Shown here one piece after another: positions 1-8,596 of a DNA stretch of 64,000 bases. Source of the DNA: Paraburkholderia azotifigens (GTDB taxonomy: Bacteria; Pseudomonadota; Gammaproteobacteria; Burkholderiales; Burkholderiaceae); contig NZ_VOQS01000005.1 of assembly GCF_007995085.1 (NCBI RefSeq), positions 1,302,001 to 1,366,000 of the forward strand. Reading direction: 5' to 3'. The first letter of the stretch is position 1, and every line of letters starts with the position of its first letter. The translations under genes and the position numbers were made by a program. The notes beneath the pieces are model-generated. The model saw only the letters and a program-made list of their open reading frames with translations. It had not been told where the DNA came from and did not search any database.

Positions 1-234
1 GACAGCCGCCTCGACGGCCGCTTTCGCCTGCGCTGCGTCCGTCACGTCGAGCGCGACGGGCAGCAAGGCGGGCGATTCGCCCAGCCGCTCGACGATCGCG
101 GCGGCATTGCGGCCCGCAGCGACGACGGCATTGCCATCGGCCAGCGCTGCCTTGGCGATCAGCGCACCCAGACCGCGCGATGCGCCCGTGATGAACCAGA
201 CGCGCTTGAACTGCTGTTTCGTGACGTTGCTCAT
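1..234 (-). CDS. SDR family oxidoreductase, N-terminal part (cut by window edge)
   Basis: Reading leftwards from the ATG at 232-234 gives an N-terminus of about 78 residues containing TGASRGLG, the TGxxxGxG dinucleotide-binding motif of short-chain dehydrogenases/reductases, then an alternating helix/strand pattern with AAGRN and LDVTD, both typical of the classical SDR cofactor pocket. The protein would be an NAD(P)-dependent oxidoreductase in the cytoplasm; the substrate cannot be told because the catalytic Tyr-Lys region lies outside the window. It is transcribed divergently from the LysR gene at 352, which suggests that regulator controls it. Confidence 0.85.
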   Translation of the reverse strand, partial: MSNVTKQQFKRVWFITGASRGLGALIAKAALADGNAVVAAGRNAAAIVERLGESPALLPVALDVTDAAQAKAAVEAAV

Positions 235-351
235 TTGCTGCTCCTTCGTTCGTGGTGAAAGTGGAACGAAGAATAGGACGTCCGATTCGCATAAACTAGC
301 CGTCAAATGCTGGACTGATAATCAACCTTTATTTGCTAATCGGAGAGCGCC

Positions 352-1281
352 GTGAACGAGGTCCGCGCCATTTCGATCTTTGTCCGCGCGGCGACGCTGG
401 GCAATCTGCGCAAAGCTGCCGTCGATCAGGGCATTTCGCCCCAAGCGGCCAGCCACGCCGTGATGCAGCTCGAAAAATCGCTCGGCGTGCGTCTGTTTCA
501 TCGGACCACGCGCAAGCTGAGCCTGACGGAAGAAGGCGAGCGGCTGCTGCAAAGCGTGGAGCCGGCGCTGGCCACGCTGTCGACGGCGATCGACGACGCC
601 CGCCGCGCGAAAGACGAAGTCGCCGGTCCGCTGCGCGTGAGCGCGCCGATGGCGCTCGGCCGCGCGGTGCTGTGGCCCGTCGTGCTCGAATTCGCCGCCC
701 TTTATCCCGACGTGCAACTGGATGTGCGTTTCGACGATCACTTCACCGATCTCGTCAGCGATCGCGCCGACGTCGGCTTTCGCGGCGGCTCGCCGCCGTC
801 GGGCGGCGCGATCGCGCGGCGGCTGTTGCCCATTCAGCTGATCGTGTGCGCATCGCCGGCGTATATCGAACGGCATGGCAAGCCGATGTCCGTCGAAGAC
901 CTGGACACGCACCGCTGCACAGGCTATCGGCGCGCGAACACAGGCAAGCAGGCGCCGTGGGAATTTCTGATCGGCAATGAGATCGTGTATCGCGACGTGG
1001 CGGCGACGTTGTGCGCGAACGATATCGACGCGGAAACAGCGGCTGTTCTGGCAGGACTGGCGATTGGCCAGCTGGGCAGTTTTTCGGCCGTCGAGCACAT
1101 TCGCAGCGGACGGCTCGTGCCGCTGCTCACGCAGCATGTGACGCAGCGCGAGTCGATCTACGTCTACTACCGCAGCCGCACCGAGCAGCCGCTGCGCGTG
1201 CGGACGTTCATCGACTTCATGATCGCGCGGCTCGCGGACAACCGGAATTACTTTCTCGAGCCTGCGGAATTGCGTACATAG
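352..1281 (+). CDS. LysR family transcriptional regulator
   Basis: This 309-residue protein has an N-terminal winged helix-turn-helix (about residues 3-60, with AISIFVRAATLGNLRKAA and the LFHRTTRKLSLTEEG wing) followed by the periplasmic-binding-like effector domain. The length is normal for LysR. The GTG start at 352 has a GGAGAG ribosome site just upstream. It belongs to the group often found beside a divergent oxidoreductase that it regulates, here the SDR gene ending at 234. The effector molecule is unknown. Confidence 0.9.
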   Translation: MNEVRAISIFVRAATLGNLRKAAVDQGISPQAASHAVMQLEKSLGVRLFHRTTRKLSLTEEGERLLQSVEPALATLSTAIDDARRAKDEVAGPLRVSAPMALGRAVLWPVVLEFAALYPDVQLDVRFDDHFTDLVSDRADVGFRGGSPPSGGAIARRLLPIQLIVCASPAYIERHGKPMSVEDLDTHRCTGYRRANTGKQAPWEFLIGNEIVYRDVAATLCANDIDAETAAVLAGLAIGQLGSFSAVEHIRSGRLVPLLTQHVTQRESIYVYYRSRTEQPLRVRTFIDFMIARLADNRNYFLEPAELRT

Positions 1282-1300
1282 CGCTGCTTGAGCAAAAACA

Positions 1301-1338
1301 GTCGCGCGCTTCCGCGCATACGGCGGGAAGCGCGCGAC
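1301..1338 (-). terminator. Intrinsic terminator between convergent genes
   Basis: A perfect 13-bp inverted repeat (1301-1313 and 1326-1338) encloses a 12-nt loop. On the minus strand the stem is followed by TGTTTTTG, so it ends the aminopeptidase transcript. It may also stop the convergent LysR transcript, although no T run follows on that strand. Confidence 0.85.
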
Positions 1339-1362
1339 GTGCTGCGGCTCAGACTGCGCGCA

Positions 1363-3534
1363 TTACGGCGTCTTGTTGCGCGGCTTCAGCTTGCCCTGAT
1401 AACGCAGGATCGGACGAACCGTTTCGGCCTGCGGCGCGACCAGCAACTGACGACGCGCCATCGCACTCACCGGCGGCGTGATCGAGCCGATCGTGGTGGC
1501 GCGCGAAGGATCGGCGAGGCCAGAATTCACGAGCATCTTCGCTTCCATCTGCAGGTTGGTCAGCAGCACAGGATCCGTCAACGCACTGCTTTGCGCGAGC
1601 AACTGGCTCCACGCGTTGTCGCCGTAGTTCGTCACGTAGTAGTCGAGCCCGCTCGGATCCGCGACGACGGCCGAGCAACCATTGACCCGCACCTGCGTCT
1701 GCGTGTCCTGCAGTGCCACCGTCTTGCGTCGCGCGAGACCTTCGCCGTACGCGAGCGTCAACGGAATCGTCCATTGAATGCCCGGATACAGGTTCTGGTT
1801 CGGATACGGCGACTGCTTCAGCGTGACGACGGTCTGATTGCTCGTCAGATCGCACTGCGTATCGAGCGACACGAGCGGCACGCCCGTTTGCCGCACGAAG
1901 CTGTCGCCGATCGCAACCATTGGCTCGCCGCTCGCCTTCGCCAATTCGTCCCACAGACGCTTCGGCGTCGAGTTGCCGAGTGCGTAGTCCGCCAGATACG
2001 ACTGCAGGCCCTTGCGCATCACGCCATCGCCGAGATAGTTCTCGATCATCTTCAGCACGATGCCGCCCTTGTCGTACGTGAACGGGCTGGCGCTCAACAC
2101 GAAGTCGTTCGACGCCCAGTCGTTGAAGTTCGGCTGCACCGGGAACGACGTGTTCTTCAGGTCGCGCGACATCACAGCGTACTTGGTCTTCACTTCGTCG
2201 ACCCAGCTGAAGCGATCGGGGAAGAACAGGATCTTCGTGCGGTTCTCGAAATACGTCGCGAACGATTCGTTCATCCACACGTCGTCCCACCAGTCGAGCG
2301 TCACGAGATCGCCGAACCACTGATGCGCGGCTTCGTGCGTGAGCACGGTCACGCCATAGTCGGACATCGACGTGCCGGGCGGCGGAAGAATGTCGTCGGC
2401 GAATTCGAGAATGGCGCCCCAGTTCTCCATCCCCCCGAAGTTCAGATCCTTCTGCTCCTTGAACGCATCGTTCGCGGCGATCGTGTCGAACTTCGTCAGC
2501 GGCAGCGGAATGCCCGTGTAACGGTAGTAGTAATCGAGCGCCTGCTTGGTCTGCTGCATCGCGGGCACGGCCCAGTCGCGCATGCCGGGTGGCGTGAAAA
2601 TCCGCAGATGCAGATTCTTGCCGTCCTTCAGCGGACTCACGAAGTCGTCTTCGAGCGTGTCGAACATGCCGCCGCCGAAGAACAGCAGGTACTGCGGCAT
2701 CGGCGGCGTCCTGTCGAACGTGACGCGCTTGTAGCCGCTGTCCACGTTGACGGACGGCCCTTCCGCGGCATTCGACACGACCCGCCAGTTCTGCGGCACT
2801 TCCGCCGACACTTCATACGTCATGCGGAACGCCGGTTCGTCCCATCCCGGAAACCATTGGCGCGCGAGATTGGTTTCGCCTTGCGTGAGGATCGCGCCGC
2901 TCGTGTTGCCGTCGGTTCCTTTCAGGTCGACGCGGAACACGCCTTCCGCCGCCGAGCAGCCGGGATAGGGATCGTCGCCGCAGCTGCCGCCCGTTTTCGT
3001 CGCGGGGTCGTCGTAAGTCTTGAAGTTGATGATGCCCGACCACTCCATGTGCAACGAGTAATTACCGGGGCGAATCTGCCCGCTGACGGGCCGCAGTTGA
3101 TAGAAGTCGCCGTCGTCCTGCGGTGTCGCGATCAGCTGGATGTTGCCCGGCTGCAGCGTCGTCTTGCCGTTCGTGAACTTGATGCGATGCCCCGCGATCA
3201 CGATCTGGTTGACGTTCTTCGTCACCTGGATCTCGACGTCCGCGCGGCCATCGAAGGCTGACAGATCGGCGTTCGGCCGGAACCACAGCTTGTAGTTGAT
3301 CGGCTTCACGGTGTCGGGCAACTCGACGGGCGGCACCGTCTTGTTCACCGACGTATCGGCGACGATGGGCGACGTCGGCGCCGCCAGCGCCGGTTGCGAC
3401 GCCGGAACCGTTGCGCCCGTCTGCGCCGACTTGCTCGAACTCAAACCTCCATCGTCTCCGCCACCACACGCACTCAACGCCAGCGTCGCAGCCAGCATCA
3501 GGCACTGCACCTTTAACCGAAAACATAGTCGCAT
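1363..3534 (-). CDS. M1 family metallopeptidase (aminopeptidase), lipoprotein
   Basis: This is a 723-residue zinc aminopeptidase of family M1. The N-terminus is a lipoprotein signal with lipobox LSAC (Cys23) followed by GGGDDGG, so it is probably anchored in the envelope. The catalytic signature is complete: GGMENWG (367-373, the GxMEN exopeptidase motif), HEAAH at 400-404 and the third zinc ligand Glu423 in MNESF. It should remove N-terminal residues from peptides. The region after the catalytic domain is shorter than the C-terminal helical domain of large M1 enzymes such as PepN. It sits alone between a terminator (1301-1338) and a long AT-rich gap. Confidence 0.9.
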   Translation of the reverse strand: MRLCFRLKVQCLMLAATLALSACGGGDDGGLSSSKSAQTGATVPASQPALAAPTSPIVADTSVNKTVPPVELPDTVKPINYKLWFRPNADLSAFDGRADVEIQVTKNVNQIVIAGHRIKFTNGKTTLQPGNIQLIATPQDDGDFYQLRPVSGQIRPGNYSLHMEWSGIINFKTYDDPATKTGGSCGDDPYPGCSAAEGVFRVDLKGTDGNTSGAILTQGETNLARQWFPGWDEPAFRMTYEVSAEVPQNWRVVSNAAEGPSVNVDSGYKRVTFDRTPPMPQYLLFFGGGMFDTLEDDFVSPLKDGKNLHLRIFTPPGMRDWAVPAMQQTKQALDYYYRYTGIPLPLTKFDTIAANDAFKEQKDLNFGGMENWGAILEFADDILPPPGTSMSDYGVTVLTHEAAHQWFGDLVTLDWWDDVWMNESFATYFENRTKILFFPDRFSWVDEVKTKYAVMSRDLKNTSFPVQPNFNDWASNDFVLSASPFTYDKGGIVLKMIENYLGDGVMRKGLQSYLADYALGNSTPKRLWDELAKASGEPMVAIGDSFVRQTGVPLVSLDTQCDLTSNQTVVTLKQSPYPNQNLYPGIQWTIPLTLAYGEGLARRKTVALQDTQTQVRVNGCSAVVADPSGLDYYVTNYGDNAWSQLLAQSSALTDPVLLTNLQMEAKMLVNSGLADPSRATTIGSITPPVSAMARRQLLVAPQAETVRPILRYQGKLKPRNKTP

Positions 3535-4231
3535 GATTCGTCCTTATCGGATAAAGCAGCTCTGGAAATGTGTGGTTATCGCTTTCTCTTTTTTATTTTA
3601 AAAAATCGCGAAAAAAGGTCTCCCTCACGCGCTTTAAGGCGAATGAAAGAATTGCAATAAACAGACAAAAACAGGCCTCGGCCCGATTTGCCGATATTTA
3701 CCTTTTAAAACGTGAACTAGAGAAAAAACTACGGTATGGCGGCAGAGCGCGCGGCGGCTGCCACGCATATACAGACTCGCATGGCCGACCACGGGCGCAT
3801 CAATGCTTCGATGCGCCCGCGTGTAATGACTGTCAGCTTACGATGAGCGGTAGATTAGTTGGGCAAACGTCAGCGTGTCAACGTCCATTACAAAATATTT
3901 CTCCAACTTTCTTATTATGCTTTATGCGTAATCCGTATTCGATATGGATTGAATAGCCGGGTATCGATTTTGCATCTTCAAACACGCGTTCTTTTAGATC
4001 TCATTTAATGGAATTCCGTCCGCCATTTCAAATGCCAGATAATCCGGGTAAATTGCGATTAACAGAACGCATTCGGTGCGTCATGTGCAATCCCGTCCGT
4101 CAGAAATGCCATGTGAATCGGCACCCGCCGCGCGGCATCGGACGAAGCCGTCTGCCAAGGGCCCGCATGCTATATTCATCGGACGATTCCAACATCGTTC
4201 CCGCGATCCGGTACCACCATCGGACCCCGAT
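3535..4231. other. AT-rich intergenic region of about 700 bp
   Basis: This gap between the divergent aminopeptidase and EAL genes is visibly richer in A/T than its surroundings. Open frames inside it lack ribosome sites and recognisable protein features, so no gene is called. It must hold both promoters. An imperfect palindrome at 3931-3949 (ATCC...GGAT ends, 7 of 9 pairs matching) could be an operator. Confidence 0.5.
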
Positions 4232-5827
4232 GTGACCACGCTTTTCTCCTTTCGCAAATCAGCCGTAGTGGGCCGCGGCTTGACGCCGATGCTCGCGTTC
4301 GTCGTCGCGGTCGTGTGCGGGGCGTGTGTTCTCGTCACTGCGGCGCTCTGGGCGCGGCACGCGGATCAGGCGGCCGTTCGCGAACGCGAGAGCCTGATTG
4401 CAGGCGATATGGTCGCGTCGATCGAGCGCATTCTCGACAGTGTCGTGTCGCGCGCGCATCTGGAATTATCGACATTGCCGGGACGCCCTTGCCCGCTCGT
4501 CGACCATCGCCTGTCCGAGTTGCAGAGCTACGTGCTGTATGTGCGCAGCGTCAATCTCGTGGCCAATCAAAACGTTTATTGTTCTTCGGCGCTGGGCGTG
4601 ATCGATGTTCCGCTGTCCGCCTGGCTGTCGCCCGCGCCTGCGCGCATCACGCTCGACCTGCTCGCGGGCACGCCGCAGCAGCCTCAAACCCCCGTCATGC
4701 CCCTGTATGTTCCGACGGGCAAGGACACGGGTCTGCTGTACGTCGTCGAGACCAGCTATCTCGCGGATACGCTCGCTCACGGCGTGCGTTACGAAGCGGG
4801 ACAAGTCGTGCTTGTCGTCACGAACGAGCGCGCCCTCGACGCACGCGGCGAAGCGATTTCCACCGGCAGCGTGACGACGATGCGCGGCACGCGCGCATCG
4901 TCGCCGCGTTGGGGTTTTTCGATCGTCGTGGTAGCCGCCCCGACCTTCGTCGCGCAAACACACTGGAAATATGGATTGCTTGCGAGCGCAGCGGCCATTC
5001 TCGTCAATCTGCTGATCGCCGCCGCGTATCTGATCGCGTTCGCGCCGCGTCGCCTGCTGCTGTCAGCCGTGCGACGCGCGCTGAAGCATGGGCAACTGCA
5101 CATCGCGTATCAGCCCGTCGTCGAGATCGCCACGCGCCGCATCGCGGGTGTCGAAGCGCTGATACGCTGGACGCATCCGCGCTGGGGCGCCGTGAGTCCC
5201 GCGGCGTTCATGGCGGAAGTGGAACGCAGCAGCCTGCTCGCAGGCGTCACGCGCTTCGCGCTGCAGCGCGCGACGGACGACATCATGCAGAAGACCGACA
5301 TCCGCCCGCTGCGCATCGCCATCAACGTCGCGCCGATGGATCTCGAACGCAAGGACTTCGTTGCGGACGTGCTGGCCGTCCACGCCAAACTGCCCGCCGA
5401 CATCACGCTCGTGCTCGAAGTGACCGAGCGCTTTCTGATCGACAAGCATCCGCGCACCGACGTGATCTTCAACATGCTGAAGGCGCATGGCGTGCGCTTT
5501 GCCATCGACGATTTCGGCACGCAGCACAGCAACCTCGATTTGCTGGGCCGCTTCCCGTTTGATTACGTGAAGATCGACGGGCAGTTCGTGCGGCAAGTGG
5601 ACCGCCAGGGACGCGAACTGATCCGCGCGATCGCCGCGGTGTCCAGGCATTACGGCATGGAAGTCATCGCCGAAGGCGTCGAAACGGAGTCGCAGCATGA
5701 AGCGCTGCGCAGCCTCGGCATCCCTTATGGACAAGGGTATCTGTACCAGCGCCCCGTGCCCGTCTCGCAACTGTTCGCCGATACGGGCGCGAACGTGCTC
5801 ACGACGAGAACACGCGTCACGCCCTGA
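4232..5827 (+). CDS. CSS-motif and EAL-domain cyclic-di-GMP phosphodiesterase
   Basis: The likely start is GTG at 4232, just before VTTLFSFRKS; an upstream in-frame start exists but adds a segment of unlikely composition. The protein has an N-terminal membrane helix (LAFVVAVVCGACVLV), a periplasmic region with a CSS motif (NQNVYCSSALG), a second membrane helix (ASAAAILVNLLIAAAYLIAF) and a C-terminal EAL domain. The EAL residues look intact: VEALIRW, the NVAP and EVTER blocks, DDFGT, KIDGQFV and AEGVETE. It should hydrolyse c-di-GMP to pGpG. The layout matches the PdeC type, in which periplasmic redox state of the CSS cysteines controls activity. Confidence 0.88.
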   Translation: MTTLFSFRKSAVVGRGLTPMLAFVVAVVCGACVLVTAALWARHADQAAVRERESLIAGDMVASIERILDSVVSRAHLELSTLPGRPCPLVDHRLSELQSYVLYVRSVNLVANQNVYCSSALGVIDVPLSAWLSPAPARITLDLLAGTPQQPQTPVMPLYVPTGKDTGLLYVVETSYLADTLAHGVRYEAGQVVLVVTNERALDARGEAISTGSVTTMRGTRASSPRWGFSIVVVAAPTFVAQTHWKYGLLASAAAILVNLLIAAAYLIAFAPRRLLLSAVRRALKHGQLHIAYQPVVEIATRRIAGVEALIRWTHPRWGAVSPAAFMAEVERSSLLAGVTRFALQRATDDIMQKTDIRPLRIAINVAPMDLERKDFVADVLAVHAKLPADITLVLEVTERFLIDKHPRTDVIFNMLKAHGVRFAIDDFGTQHSNLDLLGRFPFDYVKIDGQFVRQVDRQGRELIRAIAAVSRHYGMEVIAEGVETESQHEALRSLGIPYGQGYLYQRPVPVSQLFADTGANVLTTRTRVTP

Positions 5828-5857
5828 ACCGCGCCGCGCGACGCGGACAACACACGC

Positions 5858-6340
5858 TCACAGCCCGAGATCGCTCAAGCCCGGATGATCGTCGGGACGA
5901 CGGCCTGAAGGCCAGTGGAACTTGCGCTCCGATTCCCTGATCGGCATGTCATTGATACAGGCAAAGCGGCGCTCCATCAGACCGTCTTCGCCGAACTCCC
6001 AGTTCTCGTTGCCATACGAGCGAAACCAGTTGCCCGCATCGTCGCGCCACTCGTACGCGTAGCGCACCGCAATCCGGTTGCCGCCGAACGCCCACAACTC
6101 CTTGATCAGCCGGTAGTCGAACTCCTTGCGCCATTTGCGCTCGAGAAACGCCTGCGCTTCGGCGCGGTTGTTTGCGAACTCGGCGCGGTTGCGCCACTTC
6201 GTATCGAGCGAATACGCGAGCGCGACTTTTGCGGCATCGCGCGAATTCCAGCCGTCTTCGGCAAGGCGCACTTTTTGTTTCGCCGATTCCAGCGTGAACG
6301 GCGGCAGCGGCGGACGGACTTCCTGTTGTTGCGTTGACAT
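5858..6340 (-). CDS. DUF1348 family protein (SnoaL/NTF2-like fold)
   Basis: A 160-residue protein beginning [11 protein letters not shown], with an AAGGAG-type ribosome site before the ATG at 6338-6340. The Trp/Arg-rich core ([51 protein letters not shown]) is the signature of DUF1348, a family with an NTF2/SnoaL-like cone fold. The biochemical role is unknown. It lies downstream of cynS on the same strand with a gap of about 80 bp that contains a GC-rich hairpin (6386-6403), so it may be a weakly linked third gene of the cyanate operon. Confidence 0.8.
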   Translation of the reverse strand: MSTQQQEVRPPLPPFTLESAKQKVRLAEDGWNSRDAAKVALAYSLDTKWRNRAEFANNRAEAQAFLERKWRKEFDYRLIKELWAFGGNRIAVRYAYEWRDDAGNWFRSYGNENWEFGEDGLMERRFACINDMPIRESERKFHWPSGRRPDDHPGLSDLGL

Positions 6341-6385
6341 GCTGACACTCCTTGAGCGGGGTCTACTGCGATGCAAAGCTTGCAA

Positions 6386-6403
6386 GCGGGCCGGGAAGCC
6401 CGC
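6386..6403 (-). terminator. GC-rich hairpin downstream of cynS
   Basis: GCGGGC (6386-6391) and GCCCGC (6398-6403) form a 6-bp stem with a 6-nt loop in the gap between cynS and the DUF1348 gene. There is no strong T run on the minus strand, so termination would be partial at best. Confidence 0.4.
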
Positions 6404-6419
6404 ACGCGCCATGGCGATT

Positions 6420-6890
6420 TCAGAACGGCCTGGTCGGCAGATACTTGCCGTCGAGCGTGATGACGGCACGCTCGCCGCCTTCGGGATCCTTCACTTTCTT
6501 GATGTCGAGCTTGAAGTTGATCGCGCTGATGATGCCGTCGCCGAACTGCTCGTGAACCAGCGCCTTCAGCGTCGAGCCGTACACCTGAATCATTTCGTAG
6601 AAGCGATAGACGGTCGGATCGGTCGGCACGCCACCGGGGATGCTGCCGCGCAAGGGAATGGTCTGCAGCAGACGCACTGCAGCGTCATCGAGCCCGAGCC
6701 GTTCGGCAACCAGCTTCGCCGCCTTCTCGGGCAGGGCGTGCTGGCCGAGCAGCGCAGCCGTCGTGAAAGCGATGCTCAGGCCCGTGCCTTCGTTGATCGC
6801 TTCGAATGTGAGGTTCTTGCGCGTCTTCGCGTCGATGATGATTTCCGTCAGTGCTTCGCGTGCGTGCTGGGTGGTTTGCGACTGGGTCAT
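6420..6890 (-). CDS. cynS: Cyanate hydratase (cyanase)
   Basis: This 156-residue protein matches the usual cyanase length and layout: an N-terminal helical DNA-binding-like domain (residues 1-85) and a C-terminal dimerisation/catalytic domain. Catalytic residues are visible in [11 protein letters not shown] (Arg and Glu) and GIISAINF (Ser). The enzyme condenses cyanate with bicarbonate to give carbamate, which breaks down to CO2 and ammonia, detoxifying cyanate and supplying nitrogen. It follows cynT with a 30-bp gap on the same strand, and divergent cynR lies beyond, the classic cyn arrangement. Confidence 0.97.
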   Translation of the reverse strand: MTQSQTTQHAREALTEIIIDAKTRKNLTFEAINEGTGLSIAFTTAALLGQHALPEKAAKLVAERLGLDDAAVRLLQTIPLRGSIPGGVPTDPTVYRFYEMIQVYGSTLKALVHEQFGDGIISAINFKLDIKKVKDPEGGERAVITLDGKYLPTRPF

Positions 6891-6920
6891 GATGTGTGCT
6901 CCTTGAATGAACGGGATGAA

Positions 6921-7592
6921 TCAGTGCGCCGCGACGTATTCGTCGGACGTTGCGGTGACATTGGGATGCGTCGACAGCGAGACGAACTGACGTGTGGCGC
7001 TGTCGAGTGCGTCGATGGAACCGGATTCGATGTCGTAGACCCAGCCATGCAGCTTCAGGCGGCCTTGCGCAAGCGCCAGCGCAACGGAAGGATGGGTCTT
7101 GAGATTGTTGAGTTGCGCGATCACGTTCTCGCGCACCATCGAGTCGACGCGCTCGCGTTCGCTCGCATGCTCGCGCGATTCGTTGACGAGCTTCGCCGAA
7201 TCGGCGTAACGCAGCCAGTTGGCGACGGCGGGCATGTGATCGAGACACTTGCAGGTCGCGACGGCCGTCATCGCGCCGCAATCCGAGTGGCCGCAGATCA
7301 CCACGTCGGTGACGCCGAGCGCGGCCACCGCATATTCGACGGTAGCGGACACGCCGCCCGGTTCCGGGCCGAACGAAGGCACGATATTGCCCGCGTTGCG
7401 GATCACGAACAGGTCGCCCGGTTCGCGCTGCGTGACCAGTTCCGGCACCATGCGACTGTCCGAACACGAGATGAACAGCGTGCGCGGCGTCTGGCTGCTC
7501 GCGAGCTTGCGGAACAACTCCTTGCGCGCGGGAAACACGTCCCGCTGAAACTTCAGAAAACCGTCTACGATGTCTTGCATCTTGCTCTCCAT
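6921..7592 (-). CDS. cynT: Beta-class carbonic anhydrase of the cyanate operon
   Basis: The 223-residue protein carries the beta carbonic anhydrase zinc site: Cys43-x-Asp45-x-Arg47 in ISCSDSR and His102-x2-Cys105 in GHSDCG. It interconverts CO2 and bicarbonate; in cyanate metabolism it returns the CO2 released by CynS to bicarbonate, which CynS needs as co-substrate. It is the first gene of the leftward cynT-cynS unit and is divergent from cynR, with a short shared promoter region containing a dyad at 7661-7674. Confidence 0.95.
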   Translation of the reverse strand: MESKMQDIVDGFLKFQRDVFPARKELFRKLASSQTPRTLFISCSDSRMVPELVTQREPGDLFVIRNAGNIVPSFGPEPGGVSATVEYAVAALGVTDVVICGHSDCGAMTAVATCKCLDHMPAVANWLRYADSAKLVNESREHASERERVDSMVRENVIAQLNNLKTHPSVALALAQGRLKLHGWVYDIESGSIDALDSATRQFVSLSTHPNVTATSDEYVAAH

Positions 7593-7660
7593 TCAGGCGC
7601 ACTGTGCGCTGCGTTGAGCAAAGAATGGACGCAATCAACCATAGTGTCCAAGACCCGTTT

Positions 7661-7674
7661 ATGATGACTATCAT
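7661..7674. promoter_or_regulatory. Candidate CynR operator dyad
   Basis: ATGATGACTATCAT is a perfect inverted repeat (ATGAT-N4-ATCAT) midway between the divergent cynT and cynR starts. LysR regulators of divergent operons bind such dyads; assignment to CynR is an inference from position. Confidence 0.5.
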
Positions 7675-7711
7675 AGGAAACACCAATAGTTATCACGCAC
7701 CGACAACCGCC

Positions 7712-8593
7712 ATGCTGCTACGTCATATCCGTTACTTTCTGGCCGTCGCCGAACACCGCAACTTCACGCGCGCCGCCGAGGCGCTACACGTCTCGCAACC
7801 CACGCTGTCGCAGCAGATCCGGCAACTGGAAGACACGCTGCGCACGCAGTTGCTCGACCGCTCGGGCCGAACGGTGCAACTGACGGACGCGGGTGAAGCA
7901 TGGATGCGCTACGCGAAACTCGCGCTCCAGGACCTCGACGCGGGTGTGAGAGCGATCCACGATGTCGGCGAATTGAGCCGCGGCAATCTGCGCCTCGCCG
8001 TTACGCCGACCTTCACGGCATATCTGGTCGGGCCCGTGATCGACCGCTTCCATGCGGCGCATCCGGGCATCGCGATCGACATGCAGGAAATCACGCAGGA
8101 TCAGATCGAAGCGCATCTGGCCGACGACAGACTCGATGCAGGCATTGCCTTCGAGCCCGTGCATACAGCGGAAATCGAAAGCCAGCCGCTGTTCGAGGAG
8201 ACGTTGAGTCTGGTGGTCGGCGGCGGCCATGCGCGCGCGACGCGCCGCAAGCCGCTGGGCGCGCAGGACTTCGCGAAAGAGCCGCTGGTGCTGTTGAACA
8301 CGGCATTCGCGACGCGCCGCTACATCGACGAATATTGCGCGCAGCATCGTATTCGTCCGCGCGTCGTGATTGAGGTGAGTTCGATCAGCGCGATCGTCGA
8401 GATCGTGCGGCGCGGTCAGGTTGCGACCGTGCTGCCCGACGGCATCGCGCGCGAGCATGGCGAACTGCATCCCGTCGCCCTCGATCCGCCGCTGCCCGCG
8501 CGCATGGCCGCGCTGCTGCAACGCAAGGACGCCTATCGCACGGCGGCAAGCAAGGCATTCGTGCGGATACTGATGGAAAGCATCAAGCGCTGA
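7712..8593 (+). CDS. cynR: LysR family regulator of the cyanate operon
   Basis: The start is taken at ATG 7712 (MLLRHIRYFLAVAEHRNF), which gives the canonical LysR N-terminus and 293 residues; the upstream extension has no family resemblance. The helix-turn-helix (RAAEALHVSQPTLSQQIRQL) and wing (QLLDRSGRTVQLTDAG) are typical of the CynR/CysB-like branch. It is divergent from cynT, as CynR is in E. coli, where it activates cynTS in response to cyanate and represses itself. Confidence 0.9.
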   Translation: MLLRHIRYFLAVAEHRNFTRAAEALHVSQPTLSQQIRQLEDTLRTQLLDRSGRTVQLTDAGEAWMRYAKLALQDLDAGVRAIHDVGELSRGNLRLAVTPTFTAYLVGPVIDRFHAAHPGIAIDMQEITQDQIEAHLADDRLDAGIAFEPVHTAEIESQPLFEETLSLVVGGGHARATRRKPLGAQDFAKEPLVLLNTAFATRRYIDEYCAQHRIRPRVVIEVSSISAIVEIVRRGQVATVLPDGIAREHGELHPVALDPPLPARMAALLQRKDAYRTAASKAFVRILMESIKR

Positions 8594-8596
8594 GCG

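Noticed and set aside
322..1137. Long minus-strand open frame opposite the LysR gene
   Set aside because: Arg/His-rich translation with no family resemblance; a shadow of the GC-rich LysR coding strand.
1288..3261. 657-codon plus-strand frame opposite the aminopeptidase gene
   Set aside because: The opposite strand has complete M1 motifs and a lipobox; this translation is low-complexity Arg/Val/His.
3570..3956. 128-codon frame in the AT-rich gap before the EAL gene
   Set aside because: No ribosome site, no recognisable protein pattern, and the composition is that of the gap.
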